This document shows positions 15,777-27,057 of a stretch of DNA of 64,000 nt, piece by piece. The notes beneath the pieces were generated by a model. The model was not told the DNA's origin. It worked only from the letters and a program-made list of their open reading frames with translations, and searched no databases. The DNA lies in assembly GCF_007003975.1 (NCBI RefSeq), contig NZ_VFTC01000018.1, positions 1-64,000 on the forward strand, given 5' to 3'. The position numbers and the translations under genes are program-made. Every line of letters begins with the position of its first letter. Positions within the stretch are counted from its first letter, which is position 1. Source of the stretch: Mesorhizobium sp. WSM4306. GTDB lineage: Bacteria; Pseudomonadota; Alphaproteobacteria; Rhizobiales; Rhizobiaceae.

Positions 15777-17621
15777 ATGCCAGCCTATCGTTCCCGCACC
15801 ACCACCCATGGCCGCAACATGGCCGGCGCCCGCGGCCTGTGGCGCGCCACCGGCATGAAGGACAGCGACTTCGGCAAGCCGATTATCGCGGTGGTCAACT
15901 CTTTCACCCAGTTCGTGCCCGGCCATGTCCATCTCAAGGACCTCGGCCAGCTGGTGGCGCGCGAGATCGAGAAGGCCGGCGGCGTCGCCAAGGAATTCAA
16001 CACCATCGCCGTCGATGACGGCATCGCCATGGGCCATGACGGCATGCTCTATTCGTTGCCGTCGCGCGAGCTGATCGCCGATTCCGTCGAATACATGGTC
16101 AATGCACACTGCGCCGACGCCATGGTCTGCATCTCCAATTGCGACAAAATCACACCCGGCATGCTGATGGCCTCGCTGCGCCTCAACATCCCCACCGTCT
16201 TTGTGTCAGGCGGGCCGATGGAAGCCGGCAAGGTGGTGCTGGCCGGCAAGACGCAGGCGCTCGACCTGGTCGATGCCATGGTCGCGGCTGCCGACGACAA
16301 GATCTCCGACGAGGACGTCAAGGTCATCGAACGCTCCGCCTGCCCGACCTGCGGTTCCTGCTCGGGCATGTTCACCGCCAATTCGATGAACTGCCTGACC
16401 GAGGCGCTCGGCCTGTCCCTGCCCGGCAATGGCTCGACCTTGGCGACCCACGCCGACCGCAAGCGGCTGTTCGTCGAGGCAGGCCATCTCATCGTCGATC
16501 TTGCCCAGCGCTACTACGAGCAGGATGACGAGACGGCACTGCCGCGCAGCATCGCCTCCAAGGGCGCCTTCGAAAATGCCATGACGCTCGACATCGCCAT
16601 GGGCGGCTCGACCAACACCGTGCTGCACATCCTGGCCGCGGCCCATGAGGGCGAGGTCGACTTCACAATGGAAGACATCGACCGGCTGTCACGGCGGGTT
16701 CCGGTGCTCTGCAAGGTCGCACCGGCCAAATCCGACGTGCATATGGAAGACGTCCACCGCGCCGGCGGCATCATGGCCATCCTTGGCCAACTCGACAATG
16801 CCGGGCTGCTGAACCGCGACCTGCCGACGGTGCATACGGCGAGCCTTGGTGAAGCGCTCGACCATTGGGATATTTCCCGCACGACGAGCCAGAACGTTCG
16901 CGACTTCTTCCTCGCCGCCCCCGGCGGCGTGCCGACGCAGGTCGCCTTCAGCCAGGATCGCCGCTGGGACGAGCTCGATCTTGACCGCGAGAAAGGCGCC
17001 ATTCGCTCGGCCGAGACGCCGTTCTCGAAGGACGGTGGCCTTGCGGTTCTGAAGGGCAATCTGGCGCTCGACGGCTGCATCGTGAAGACGGCGGGCGTCG
17101 ACGAATCAATTCTGAAGTTCACCGGCCCGGCGCGCGTGTTCGAAAGCCAGGATGCTTCGGTGAAGGCGATCCTGGGGAACGAGATCAAGGCCGGCGACGT
17201 CGTCGTCATCCGCTATGAAGGACCGCGCGGCGGCCCCGGCATGCAGGAAATGCTCTATCCCACCAGCTATCTGAAGTCGAAGGGACTGGGCAAGGCCTGC
17301 GCGCTGGTCACCGACGGCCGCTTCTCCGGCGGCACATCCGGCCTGTCCATCGGCCATGCCTCGCCGGAAGCGGCGGAAGGCGGCACGATCGGACTGGTGC
17401 AGGAAGGCGATACGATCGAGATCGACATCCCCAACCGCACCATCCATCTGGCGGTCAGCGAGGCAGAACTGGCCGCGCGGCGCACTGCCATGGAGGCGAA
17501 GGGAGCCCTGGCCTGGAAGCCCGAGGAAAAGCGCAAGCGCAAGGTGACGACGGCGCTGCGCGCCTACGCCGCCTTCGCCACCAGCGCCGACAAGGGCGCG
17601 GTGAGGCACGTGCCGGAGTGA
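15777..17621 (+). CDS. ilvD: Dihydroxy-acid dehydratase
   Basis: A 614-residue Fe-S dehydratase that converts 2,3-dihydroxy-3-methyl carboxylates to the keto acids that precede valine, isoleucine and leucine. The iron-sulfur cysteines appear in ISNCDKITPGML and PTCGSCSGMFTANSMNC. AVDDGIAMGHDGMLYSLPSR holds the Mg-binding acidic residues, and TDGRFSGGTSGLSIGH near the C-terminus carries the catalytic serine. Length matches the long (E. coli-like) IlvD class. ATG 15777 follows AAGGAAT. It is monocistronic; a second, distant paralogue of the same superfamily lies at 50356-52161. Control may involve the inverted repeat just upstream. Confidence 0.95.
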   Translation: MPAYRSRTTTHGRNMAGARGLWRATGMKDSDFGKPIIAVVNSFTQFVPGHVHLKDLGQLVAREIEKAGGVAKEFNTIAVDDGIAMGHDGMLYSLPSRELIADSVEYMVNAHCADAMVCISNCDKITPGMLMASLRLNIPTVFVSGGPMEAGKVVLAGKTQALDLVDAMVAAADDKISDEDVKVIERSACPTCGSCSGMFTANSMNCLTEALGLSLPGNGSTLATHADRKRLFVEAGHLIVDLAQRYYEQDDETALPRSIASKGAFENAMTLDIAMGGSTNTVLHILAAAHEGEVDFTMEDIDRLSRRVPVLCKVAPAKSDVHMEDVHRAGGIMAILGQLDNAGLLNRDLPTVHTASLGEALDHWDISRTTSQNVRDFFLAAPGGVPTQVAFSQDRRWDELDLDREKGAIRSAETPFSKDGGLAVLKGNLALDGCIVKTAGVDESILKFTGPARVFESQDASVKAILGNEIKAGDVVVIRYEGPRGGPGMQEMLYPTSYLKSKGLGKACALVTDGRFSGGTSGLSIGHASPEAAEGGTIGLVQEGDTIEIDIPNRTIHLAVSEAELAARRTAMEAKGALAWKPEEKRKRKVTTALRAYAAFATSADKGAVRHVPE

Positions 17622-17638
17622 GTTAAGCTGTGACCCTT

Positions 17639-17804
17639 ACCTCCCCCTTGTGGGGAGGTCGGACCGAAGGTCCGGGTGGGGGACAGCGCCGCGCTGTCAC
17701 CCTCCCCCCCCCGTGGGGGGGTGGGCGCCCCGAGGGGCGGGGGGGGGCACAGCGCCGACCCCACCCCGCTGCTTCGCAGCGACCCTCCCCACAAGGGGGA
17801 GGGT
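17639..17804. repeat. C-rich palindromic repeat between convergent ilvD and ABC genes
   Basis: The outer arms ACCTCCCCCTTGTGGGGAGG (17639-17658) and ACCCTCCCCACAAGGGGGAG (17782-17801) are inverted. Nested inside is a second, G/C-homopolymer-rich palindrome (about 17699-17752). It shares its outer modules with 32071-32190 and 49591-49760. Lying between convergent stops, it can form strong hairpins for both transcripts. Confidence 0.7.
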
Positions 17805-17811
17805 AAGAGCC

Positions 17812-19566
<1,755 letters not shown>

Positions 19567-19718
19567 TGGTTGATCCCATGCCTGACTGAGACGAATTTCG
19601 GATTCGCCACGGGGGCGACTGGCGGCTTATAGAGCGAGTTGCCGCCGGATGGAACCTTTGGAAAAGAGGGGTGCCCATCGCGACGATGGGCGCTCAATCT
19701 GCAGGGAGATGACGACAG

Positions 19719-20999
19719 ATGGATTTCGACCTTGTTGTGCGCGGCGGAACGCTGCCCGATGGCACCGTCGCCGACCTCGGCATTGTCGGCGAGACGATCG
19801 TCGCCATCGAGCCCAAGTTGAACGTCAGCGCCGGCACGGCGATCGACGCCCATGGCAATCTGATCTCGCCGCCCTTCGTCGACCCGCATTTCCACATGGA
19901 TGCTACGCTGTCCTACGGCATTCCGCGCATCAACGCCTCGGGCACGCTGCTCGAAGGCATTTCGCTGTGGGGCGAGCTGAAGCCGCTGCTGACGCATGAT
20001 GCCGTGCGTGAGCGGGCGCTTGCCTATTGCGACTGGGCGGTCTCGATGGGCCTGCTCGCCATCCGCACCCATGTCGATGTCTGCGACGACCGCTTGCTGG
20101 CGGTCGAGGCGCTGCTCGACGTCAAGAAGATTGTCGCGCCCTATATCGATCTGCAACTGGTCGCTTTCCCGCAGGACGGCTTGTACCGCTCGCCGACGGC
20201 GCGGCAGAACACGCTGCGCGCGCTCGACATGGGCGTCGACATCGTCGGCGGCATCCCGCATTTCGAACGCACCATGGCCGACGGCACGCGCTCGGTGACC
20301 GAACTTTGCGAAATTGCGGCAAAGCGCGGGCTGATGGTCGACCTGCATTGCGACGAGACCGACGATCCGCTGTCACGCCACATCGAGCAGCTTGCCTATG
20401 AGACGCAGCGCCTCGGCCTGCAGGGCAGAGTGGCCGGCTCGCACCTCACCTCCATGCACTCGATGGACAATTATTACGTCTCCAAGCTCCTGCCGCTGAT
20501 CGCCGAGGCTGGTGTGTCGGCGATCCCCAATCCGCTGATCAACATCATGCTGCAGGGCCGCCACGATACGTTTCCCAAGCGCCGTGGCCTGACCCGGGTC
20601 AAAGAGATGCTGGCGCTCGGCATCCGTGTCGGCTGGGGCCAGGATTGCGTGCTCGACCCCTGGTATTCGCTGGGCACCGCCGACATGCTCGACGTCGCCT
20701 TCATGGGCCTGCACGTCGCGCAAATGTCGAGCCCGGCCGACATGGCACGCTGCTTCGACATGGTCACCAATGTCAACGCTGCCATTATGGGCCTCGACCA
20801 TCTCGGCCTCGCCGTGGGCAAGCGCGCCAGCTTCGTCATCCTCGACGCCGGCAACCCGATAGAGGCCTTGCGCCTGCGCGCCGAACGGCTCTGCGTCGTT
20901 GCTAGAGGCAAGGTGGTGGCCGAGCGCACGAAGCAGGGGACGCGGCTGTCGATAGCCGGGCGGCCGGGCCAGGTGAACCGCCGGCACAAAACTGCATAG
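19719..20999 (+). CDS. Cytosine-deaminase-like amidohydrolase
   Basis: A 426-residue metal-dependent hydrolase of the CodA branch, predicted to deaminate cytosine or a related ring. The metal ligands are in PHFHMDAT (first His pair), DLHCDETDD (His plus the following Cys-Asp-Glu of CodA type), SHLTSMHS and WGQDCVLDPW (catalytic Asp). NPLINIMLQGRHDTFPKRRG is strongly CodA-like and part of the substrate pocket. ATG 19719 follows CAGGGAG. The next gene, an EamA transporter in the same direction 72 bases on, may move the substrate or product. Other substrates such as N-substituted pyrimidines or creatinine-like rings are possible. Confidence 0.83.
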   Translation: MDFDLVVRGGTLPDGTVADLGIVGETIVAIEPKLNVSAGTAIDAHGNLISPPFVDPHFHMDATLSYGIPRINASGTLLEGISLWGELKPLLTHDAVRERALAYCDWAVSMGLLAIRTHVDVCDDRLLAVEALLDVKKIVAPYIDLQLVAFPQDGLYRSPTARQNTLRALDMGVDIVGGIPHFERTMADGTRSVTELCEIAAKRGLMVDLHCDETDDPLSRHIEQLAYETQRLGLQGRVAGSHLTSMHSMDNYYVSKLLPLIAEAGVSAIPNPLINIMLQGRHDTFPKRRGLTRVKEMLALGIRVGWGQDCVLDPWYSLGTADMLDVAFMGLHVAQMSSPADMARCFDMVTNVNAAIMGLDHLGLAVGKRASFVILDAGNPIEALRLRAERLCVVARGKVVAERTKQGTRLSIAGRPGQVNRRHKTA

Positions 21000-21071
21000 A
21001 GACAGCCGATTCTCGCCGCTGGTCTTACCGATTTGCCTCGTCAAAGCGGCGACTTGCAGCTACGGAGCCGC

Positions 21072-21995
21072 ATGGCCCAGTCGCTTGCCCGCAACTTCAC
21101 GATCAGGAACGTGCTTCTGGCCGGCATTCTCTTGATGCTGGCCGGCGACTTCATGTTCGCGTTGAACGACGCGATGGGCAAATGGCTGGTTGCCTCTTTC
21201 TCGGTTGGCCAGGTGGTGTTTATCCGCTCGATCGGCGCGTTCATCGTGCTTGGCCCGATGATCGCCAACCAGGGCACTGCGAAGCTGTTCCAGATGGAGC
21301 GGCCTGTCCTCCAGTCTCTGCGCGTGGTTGCGACAACGGTCGATACCGCTCTGTTCTATGCCGCCGTTGTCTATCTGCCGCTTGCCGACGTGATGAGTTT
21401 CTACATGGCCGGGCCGATCTATGTGGCGGCGCTGTCGCATTTTCTGCTCGGCGAAAAGGTCGGATGGCGCCGCTGGGCCGCCATCCTGGTCGGCTTCTGC
21501 GGCGTGCTGATCATACTGAAGCCGTCCTCGGCGGCGTTTTCGCTCTCCTCAATGTTCGCGCTGGTCGGCAGCATTGCCTTCGCTTTCGCCATCATTCTCA
21601 GCCGTCGCCTGCGCGGCACCAGCGACACCACACTGGTCACCTGGCAGACGATCGGCACGTTGCTCGTCGGCGCGGTGATGACCATCGGCGCCTGGCGCAC
21701 GCCCTCGGCGCTCGATTTCGGCGCCATGCTTCTGCTCGGCATCGTCTCCTGCAGCGCCCATCTGATGATCACCAGGGCGCTGAAGCTGGCGCCTGCCTCG
21801 ACGCTGGCGCCGCTGCACTACAGCCTGCTTCTATGGGCGGTGATCTTCGGCCTGGCTTTCTTCGGCGACGTGCCGGGCCCGCGCATCCTGATCGGCTCGG
21901 CCATCGTCGTCCTCGCCGGCCTGTTCATCTTCCACCGCCAGAAGGTGGTGGAGACCGTGGTGCCGCCGGAGAACGTGCCGAAGGGCGTGAACTGA
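21072..21995 (+). CDS. DMT-superfamily (EamA) transporter
   Basis: A 307-residue protein with ten predicted membrane helices in two EamA repeats. It has the family N-terminal segment (LLMLAGDFMFALNDAMGKWL) and a conserved LGEKVGWRRWAAILVGF between the halves. It resembles the RhaT/YdcZ-type exporters often annotated as S-adenosylmethionine- or metabolite-transporters. ATG 21072 has CGGAG seven bases upstream. It follows the cytosine-deaminase-like gene and is convergent with the phosphotransferase gene, with one base between the stops. Confidence 0.82.
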   Translation: MAQSLARNFTIRNVLLAGILLMLAGDFMFALNDAMGKWLVASFSVGQVVFIRSIGAFIVLGPMIANQGTAKLFQMERPVLQSLRVVATTVDTALFYAAVVYLPLADVMSFYMAGPIYVAALSHFLLGEKVGWRRWAAILVGFCGVLIILKPSSAAFSLSSMFALVGSIAFAFAIILSRRLRGTSDTTLVTWQTIGTLLVGAVMTIGAWRTPSALDFGAMLLLGIVSCSAHLMITRALKLAPASTLAPLHYSLLLWAVIFGLAFFGDVPGPRILIGSAIVVLAGLFIFHRQKVVETVVPPENVPKGVN

Positions 21996-21996
21996 C

Positions 21997-22899
21997 CTAG
22001 CCCCTGCGCACCGCCGCCAGATGCCTTGAAAACTCTGGTGTCTCCATCAGCGCCTTGCAGCGGGCGAAACGGCCGTCAGCATAGGCACGGAAATCCTCGA
22101 CTGGGTTGTTGTTGGCAAGCTGGATCAACCCCCACAGCGTCCACAACAGATCGCACATCGCCTTGTAGATGACGACGCGGCCACGCTCGGCCGGCTTTGC
22201 CTCGCCGCCGAAATAGGCACGCATCATCTCTTCCTCTTGCGCAGTGTCGAAGTTGCCTTCGACGCTGAGATCGCCGAGATCCCAAAGCGGGTCGTTCATC
22301 CCCGAATACTCCCAGTCGACGATCCACATCCGCTCGCCCGTATCGAGAAAATTCTCGCACAGCGGGTCGCAATGGCAGGCGGCAAGCGGCAGCTTGTGAA
22401 CGGCAAGGGCAGAACGCACGGTTTCGGATTCGCGCACGACGTCGTGGTAGCCGGGCGGCAAGGCGACGTCCTTGGTCGACAAAACCTTGAGATAGTCGTC
22501 GATCATCGCAAACAGTTCGAAGCGGAACGGAAACACCGCGCCGGACGTGTGCAGCTTGCGGAAGGCCTCACCGGCGCGGGCCGAGCTTCCCGTCCGGGTC
22601 TTGAACTTCTCCGGCGACATCGTCTCGGCACCTGCAATGAAGCGGCTCGCCAGCACGCCTGTCGAGGCGTCGACATACAGCACCTCGGGACTGACGCCGG
22701 CTTTGGCCGCCTCACGCGCCGCCACCGCTTCATTGGCGCGGTTGATGTATTCGTCGGTGCCTTTGCCAGGGATACGCAGGCAGATATCGCCGGCCCGGAA
22801 GACCAGATTGGTCATCCCGCCCAATCGCTCCAGCGGCCCGTCGTAGCCGGCCAATGCCGGAATCGCCGCAAGTATTGCGCGTGCCTCGTCCGTCGCCAT
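21997..22899 (-). CDS. Choline-kinase/LicA-like phosphotransferase (first of two)
   Basis: A 300-residue kinase of the APH/choline-kinase fold. A short glycine-rich loop (RLGGMTNLVFRAG) replaces the P-loop. The Brenner motif CHCDPLCENFL gives the catalytic Asp and Asn, and IVDWEYSGMNDPLWDLGD gives the Mg-binding Asp. This combination matches choline/ethanolamine kinases. A second paralogue lies at 26097-26981, with an oxidase gene between; both are on the minus strand. The target is probably an amino alcohol or an amino polyol; the exact substrate is not shown by sequence. The start ATG 22899 has AGGGG upstream. Confidence 0.82.
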   Translation of the reverse strand: MATDEARAILAAIPALAGYDGPLERLGGMTNLVFRAGDICLRIPGKGTDEYINRANEAVAAREAAKAGVSPEVLYVDASTGVLASRFIAGAETMSPEKFKTRTGSSARAGEAFRKLHTSGAVFPFRFELFAMIDDYLKVLSTKDVALPPGYHDVVRESETVRSALAVHKLPLAACHCDPLCENFLDTGERMWIVDWEYSGMNDPLWDLGDLSVEGNFDTAQEEEMMRAYFGGEAKPAERGRVVIYKAMCDLLWTLWGLIQLANNNPVEDFRAYADGRFARCKALMETPEFSRHLAAVRRG

Positions 22900-23005
22900 G
22901 CCTGTTGCCCCTGGCGTGTTATTTCTTTCGATAACGGTTCCACAGTTTTCGCCGTTTGGCTATCATCGGTTCGAGGGTGAGCATCGAGCTGGCGGAGAAA
23001 CAGCG

Positions 23006-23638
23006 ATGGCGGGAAACAAGGATCATGGCGGGCTTGGCGCCGCCTATGCGGCGCAACGGCCCGAGGACGTGGCCGCGATCTATGACAACTGGTCGGAAAC
23101 CTACGATGCCGACATGTCGGCCGCCGGCTATCGCCACCCAACGATCTGCCTGGCCCTTCTTGCCCGCCATCTGCCGCGCGGCGCTGCCCCGCTTCTCGAT
23201 GCCGGCGCCGGCACCGGACTGATCGGCGAATGGCTGGCCATTACCGGCTACCCCCAGGTCGAGGCGCTCGACATTTCGCAAGGCATGCTCACCAAGGCGG
23301 CAGCAAAGGGCGTCTATTCGGCGCTGCATTGCCTGGCGCTCGGCGGCCCGCTGCCCTTTGCCGACAATGCCTATGCCGGTATCGTATCGGCCGGCGTGTT
23401 CACCTCCGGCCATGTCGGCGCCGAGGGGCTGGACGAACTGATCCGCATCTGCCGGCCGGGTGGCATTATCGTGCTGACGGTCAAGAACACACTGTGGAAC
23501 GCCGGCTTTGCCGACCGCATCGCTGCGCTCGAGGCTGAAGGCAGGGTCGTTCGTGTCGAGGAGACAGCGCCCTATGTCTCGATGCCCGGCGAGGCGGATA
23601 CGGTGCCCAGCCGCGGTCTTGTGCTGCGCATGAGCTGA
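23006..23638 (+). CDS. Class I SAM-dependent methyltransferase
   Basis: A 210-residue Rossmann methyltransferase. Motif I is LLDAGAGTGLIGEWL, the acidic loop is ALDISQGML, and motif IV region LPFADNAYAGIVSAGVFTSGHV and post-I PGGIIVLTVKNTLW follow. The N-terminal IYDNWSETYDADM is the usual lead-in for small-molecule methyltransferases of the Methyltransf_11 and WBSCR27-like group. ATG 23006 has GGCGGAG upstream. It is divergent from the first choline-kinase-like gene and convergent with the oxidase gene. A role in methylating the same amine that the neighbours process is attractive but unproven. Confidence 0.8.
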   Translation: MAGNKDHGGLGAAYAAQRPEDVAAIYDNWSETYDADMSAAGYRHPTICLALLARHLPRGAAPLLDAGAGTGLIGEWLAITGYPQVEALDISQGMLTKAAAKGVYSALHCLALGGPLPFADNAYAGIVSAGVFTSGHVGAEGLDELIRICRPGGIIVLTVKNTLWNAGFADRIAALEAEGRVVRVEETAPYVSMPGEADTVPSRGLVLRMS

Positions 23639-23646
23639 TCCAGGAT

Positions 23647-26100
23647 CTATACCTTGATCTTGCTCATCGCCGGATCGTACATCGGCTCGAGATGGATTTT
23701 GGCCGGCGTCCGCTCCATCGCCACCACCAGCTCATAGTCTCCGGAGGCGAGGAAATCGTCGCTGACGCCATCGGCGTTGCGCACATAGCCGTAGCCGATG
23801 TTCTTGCCCACCGTGTAGCCATAGCCGCCGCTGGTGAGATAACCGACCGGCTCGCCATTGCGCAAAATCGTCTCGCGCCCGACGAGAACGATATCGGGAT
23901 CGTCGACAGTGAAGCCGGCAAAGCGTTTTTTCAGTTCGGCGCCGCTGATCTTTTCGAGTGCCCGGCGGCCGACGAAATCTGTGTTTTTCCGAAGCTTCAC
24001 CGCCCAGCCGAGGCCAGCCTCCTGCGGCGTGTCGTTGGGCGTGATGTCGGAACCCCAGGCGCGATAGCCTTTCTCTAGCCGCAGCGATTCCAGCGCCCGG
24101 TAGCCGACCGGGCGGATGCCATGCGGCTTGCCCGCCGCCATCAGCACGTCGAAGATTTCGCCGGTGGCGGCGATCGGCACATGCAGCTCCCAGCCAAGCT
24201 CGCCGACATAGGTGACGCGCAGCGCCCGGATTGTGTGATTAGCGATCCCGATCTCGCGCACATGGCCGAATGGGAAGGCGGCATTCGAGACATCCGCCTC
24301 GGTGACCGCCGCAAGCACGTCGCGGGCGCGCGGCCCCATCAGCGACAGCGTGCCGAAATCCTCGGTGACATCTTTCAACGTCACGTCGAGTTCCTTGCCG
24401 ACATGGTCGCCGATCCACGACAGGTCGTGCGTACGGAAGCCGGTGCCGGTGACGATGTAGAATTTGTCTTCGGCAAGCCTGGCCACCGTAAGATCGGCCT
24501 CGATGCCGCCGCGTGTGTTGAGGAGCTGCGTGTAGGTCAGCCGTCCGACCGCCTTGGCGACATCGTTGGCGCAGATCCAGTCCAGCGCTTTTTGTGCGTC
24601 CGCGCCCGTCATCTCGTATTTGGCAAAGGAGGACTGGTCGAAAATACCGACCTTTTCGCGCACATGCCGGTGCTCATCACCGACGGGCGCGAACCAGTTT
24701 TGACGGCCCATCGAATAGATGTCTTCAGGCTCGGTGCCCTGCGGCGCGAACCAGTTCGGCCGCTCCCAGCCGAGCTTGGAGCCGAACACCGCGCGATGCT
24801 GCTTCAGCCGGTCATAGAGCGGCGAGACGATGCGCGGCCGACCCGAGACATACTCCTCATGCGGAAAGCCGATCGTGTAGTGCTTGCCATAGGCTTCCAG
24901 CGTGCGGTCGCTGACCCATTGCCGGTCGCGGTGCAGGCCGGAAAAGCGCCTGATGTCGACCACCCAGAGGTCTAGCGGCGCCTCGCCGTCGACCACCCAT
25001 TGCGCCAGCACCCAGCCGGCGCCGCCACCCGACGCAATACCGAAGGCGTTGAAGCCGGCGCCGACGAACATGTTGGCGCATTCGGGCGCGACGCCGAGGA
25101 TGAAATTGCCGTCCGGCGTGAAACTCTCCGGCCCGTTGATCATCTGCTTGACGCCGACTGTCTCCAACGCCGGCACGCGCGCGATCGCCTGGCTCATATG
25201 CTGCTCGAAGTGATCGTAGTCGTCGTCGAACAGGCTAAATTCCCAATCATTGGGCACATCGCCGCCGGGCAGGCCGGTCGCCCAGGCCTGCGGGTTCGGC
25301 TCATAGCCGCCCATCACCAGCCCGCCGACCTCTTCCTTGAAATAAGTGCGTCGGTCGGGGTCGCGGATGGTCGGCGCGTCGGTCGCCAACCCTTCGATCT
25401 TTTCGGTGATGATGTACTGGTGCTTGACCGGTTGCAGCGGCACAGAAATGCCGGCCATGGCGCCGACCTGGCGCGCCCATTGCCCAGCGCAGTTCACCAC
25501 CTTGTCGCAGGCGATGTCGCCCCTGTTGGTCTTCACCGCGGTGACGCGCCCGTCCTTCATGTCGAAGCCGGTAACGCGCACATCCTCGAACAGTTTGGCG
25601 CCATGCATGCGCGCGCCCTTGGCCAGCGACTGCGTGATGTCGGAAGGGCTGGCCTGGCCGTCGGTCGGCAGCCAACTCGCGCCGACGAGGTCGCTGGTCT
25701 CCAGCAGCGGCCACATCTTCTTCACCTCGTCCGGCGACAGCAACTGCATGTCCATGCCGAAGCTCCTGGCTGTCGTCGCAAGCCTTTTGTACTCCGTCCA
25801 CCGGTCGGAGTTGGTGGCAAGCCTGAGGCACCCAGTCATCTTCCAGCCGGTGGCCAGCCCAGTCTCGGCCTCCAGCCCCTTGTAGAGCTCGACCGAATAT
25901 TTGAGCACCCGGGTGATCGAGGCCGACGAGCGCAGCTGTCCGACCAGCCCGGCCGCATGCCAGGTCGAACCGGAGGTCAATTTGCCCTGCTCCAGCAGCA
26001 CGACATCGGCCTTGTGGTCTCGCGCCAGATGATAGGCCGTCGAACAGCCGATAATGCCACCGCCGATGACGACGATGCCGGCTTGCGTTGGCAAGGTCAT
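23647..26100 (-). CDS. Dimethylglycine-dehydrogenase-like FAD oxidase/GcvT fusion
   Basis: An 817-residue two-part enzyme. Residues 1-390 form a DAO-type FAD domain (GIVVIGGGIIGCSTAYHLAR), with GSTWHAAGLV, where the histidine is the covalent FAD attachment site in DMGDH/SDH relatives. An FAO_M linker follows, ending near GRQNWFAPVGDEH. Residues 450-810 are a GcvT-like folate-binding domain with GGIEADLTV, GELGWELHVP and a C-terminal barrel. Family members N-demethylate dimethylglycine or sarcosine and transfer the carbon to tetrahydrofolate. Its ATG overlaps the preceding kinase stop in ATGA, so the two enzymes are translationally coupled. That makes simple choline-degradation DMGDH less certain; the true substrate may be something the kinase phosphorylates. 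Confidence 0.85.
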   Translation of the reverse strand: MTLPTQAGIVVIGGGIIGCSTAYHLARDHKADVVLLEQGKLTSGSTWHAAGLVGQLRSSASITRVLKYSVELYKGLEAETGLATGWKMTGCLRLATNSDRWTEYKRLATTARSFGMDMQLLSPDEVKKMWPLLETSDLVGASWLPTDGQASPSDITQSLAKGARMHGAKLFEDVRVTGFDMKDGRVTAVKTNRGDIACDKVVNCAGQWARQVGAMAGISVPLQPVKHQYIITEKIEGLATDAPTIRDPDRRTYFKEEVGGLVMGGYEPNPQAWATGLPGGDVPNDWEFSLFDDDYDHFEQHMSQAIARVPALETVGVKQMINGPESFTPDGNFILGVAPECANMFVGAGFNAFGIASGGGAGWVLAQWVVDGEAPLDLWVVDIRRFSGLHRDRQWVSDRTLEAYGKHYTIGFPHEEYVSGRPRIVSPLYDRLKQHRAVFGSKLGWERPNWFAPQGTEPEDIYSMGRQNWFAPVGDEHRHVREKVGIFDQSSFAKYEMTGADAQKALDWICANDVAKAVGRLTYTQLLNTRGGIEADLTVARLAEDKFYIVTGTGFRTHDLSWIGDHVGKELDVTLKDVTEDFGTLSLMGPRARDVLAAVTEADVSNAAFPFGHVREIGIANHTIRALRVTYVGELGWELHVPIAATGEIFDVLMAAGKPHGIRPVGYRALESLRLEKGYRAWGSDITPNDTPQEAGLGWAVKLRKNTDFVGRRALEKISGAELKKRFAGFTVDDPDIVLVGRETILRNGEPVGYLTSGGYGYTVGKNIGYGYVRNADGVSDDFLASGDYELVVAMERTPAKIHLEPMYDPAMSKIKV

Positions 26101-26981
26101 GGCTGTGTTCCGTATTTCGTGCGGTAATTGTCCAGCGCTGCGTCGAGCCGCGTCAGGTTCTCTGCGGTATAGGCGACGTAGTCGATGCCCGGCGCATCGA
26201 GATAGAGCTCGGAGACCATGCTCCACATCGCCTCGCGCAGCAGCGACGCGCATTGCATGGCGGCATGCGAGCGACGGATCGCCTCATCGGGCTCGCGCAT
26301 GAAATAGGCGGTGAGGAAGGCGAAGGACTCGGCGTCGCTCATCTCGGCATTGGAGGCAACGCCGGCAAGATCGAACATCGCGGTGTTGAAGCCGGCATAT
26401 TCGAAGTCGATCAGCCATAGCCTGTCGCCGTCGTCAAGAATATTTGCCGGCAAAAGATCGTTATGGCCGAACACGATCGGCAGCAGCTTCTGTGCCCGCT
26501 CCAACTCGTCGGCCAGCGCCAAAAGCCGTGGCAGCTCGTCGCGCTTGCGGCTGCCGCCTTCGCTCAGTGTGCGCGCATAGTCGCGGATGACATGGAAGAC
26601 CCAGAACATGAAGCCGGCGCCGGAGATGTGATTGGGCATCTCGCGATGGAACCCGCGCATCAATGCAGCGACGCGGCCGATATTGGCGCGCACGTCTGCG
26701 GCGACATAGGTCTTTGCGCCGAGGAATTCCGTGACCATGATGCCAGGTTCGGAATATCGAACCGCCGGCGCGAAGCCCGCTTCATGCGCAGCCCGCGATG
26801 TCATCACCTCGCGATCGCGAAAGACGTGGTGGAACGGATAGTCTTGGCCGAAGCGCACGACGTGCCGCCCGGCCGCGTCCTTGACCAGGTAGTTGGCGTT
26901 GCTGAGGCCGCCCGGCAGCGGTGCAATGTCGACGCTGCCATTCCAGCAGGGCAAGGCCCGGATGCGGTCTTCAGCAGTCAC
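26097..26981 (-). CDS. Choline-kinase/LicA-like phosphotransferase coupled to oxidase gene
   Basis: A 294-residue APH-fold kinase: ATP-site loop PLPGGLSNANYLVKD, Brenner motif FGHNDLLPANILDDG, and metal motif LIDFEYAGFNTAMFDLAG. It is paralogous to the 21997-22899 product. The start is most likely GTG 26981 with GGGAT upstream; a start at 27101 would require translating through the leader hairpin and gives non-family sequence. The stop overlaps the ATG of the oxidase/GcvT fusion by four bases. A terminator-like hairpin lies in its leader, and a DeoR repressor gene is divergent. DeoR-type sensors usually bind phosphorylated metabolites, so the kinase product is a plausible inducer. Confidence 0.8.
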   Translation of the reverse strand: MTAEDRIRALPCWNGSVDIAPLPGGLSNANYLVKDAAGRHVVRFGQDYPFHHVFRDREVMTSRAAHEAGFAPAVRYSEPGIMVTEFLGAKTYVAADVRANIGRVAALMRGFHREMPNHISGAGFMFWVFHVIRDYARTLSEGGSRKRDELPRLLALADELERAQKLLPIVFGHNDLLPANILDDGDRLWLIDFEYAGFNTAMFDLAGVASNAEMSDAESFAFLTAYFMREPDEAIRRSHAAMQCASLLREAMWSMVSELYLDAPGIDYVAYTAENLTRLDAALDNYRTKYGTQP

Positions 26982-27057
26982 GAGACCATCCCTGATTTGG
27001 CGAAGCTTCGACAAGGCGCCCTGCGCCGCGCAAAGAGGGCGGGGGAAACGCAAAAAT

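Noticed and set aside
15777..17621. Phosphogluconate dehydratase (edd)
   Set aside because: Motifs and length fit the amino-acid dihydroxy-acid dehydratase better; no edd-eda neighbours.
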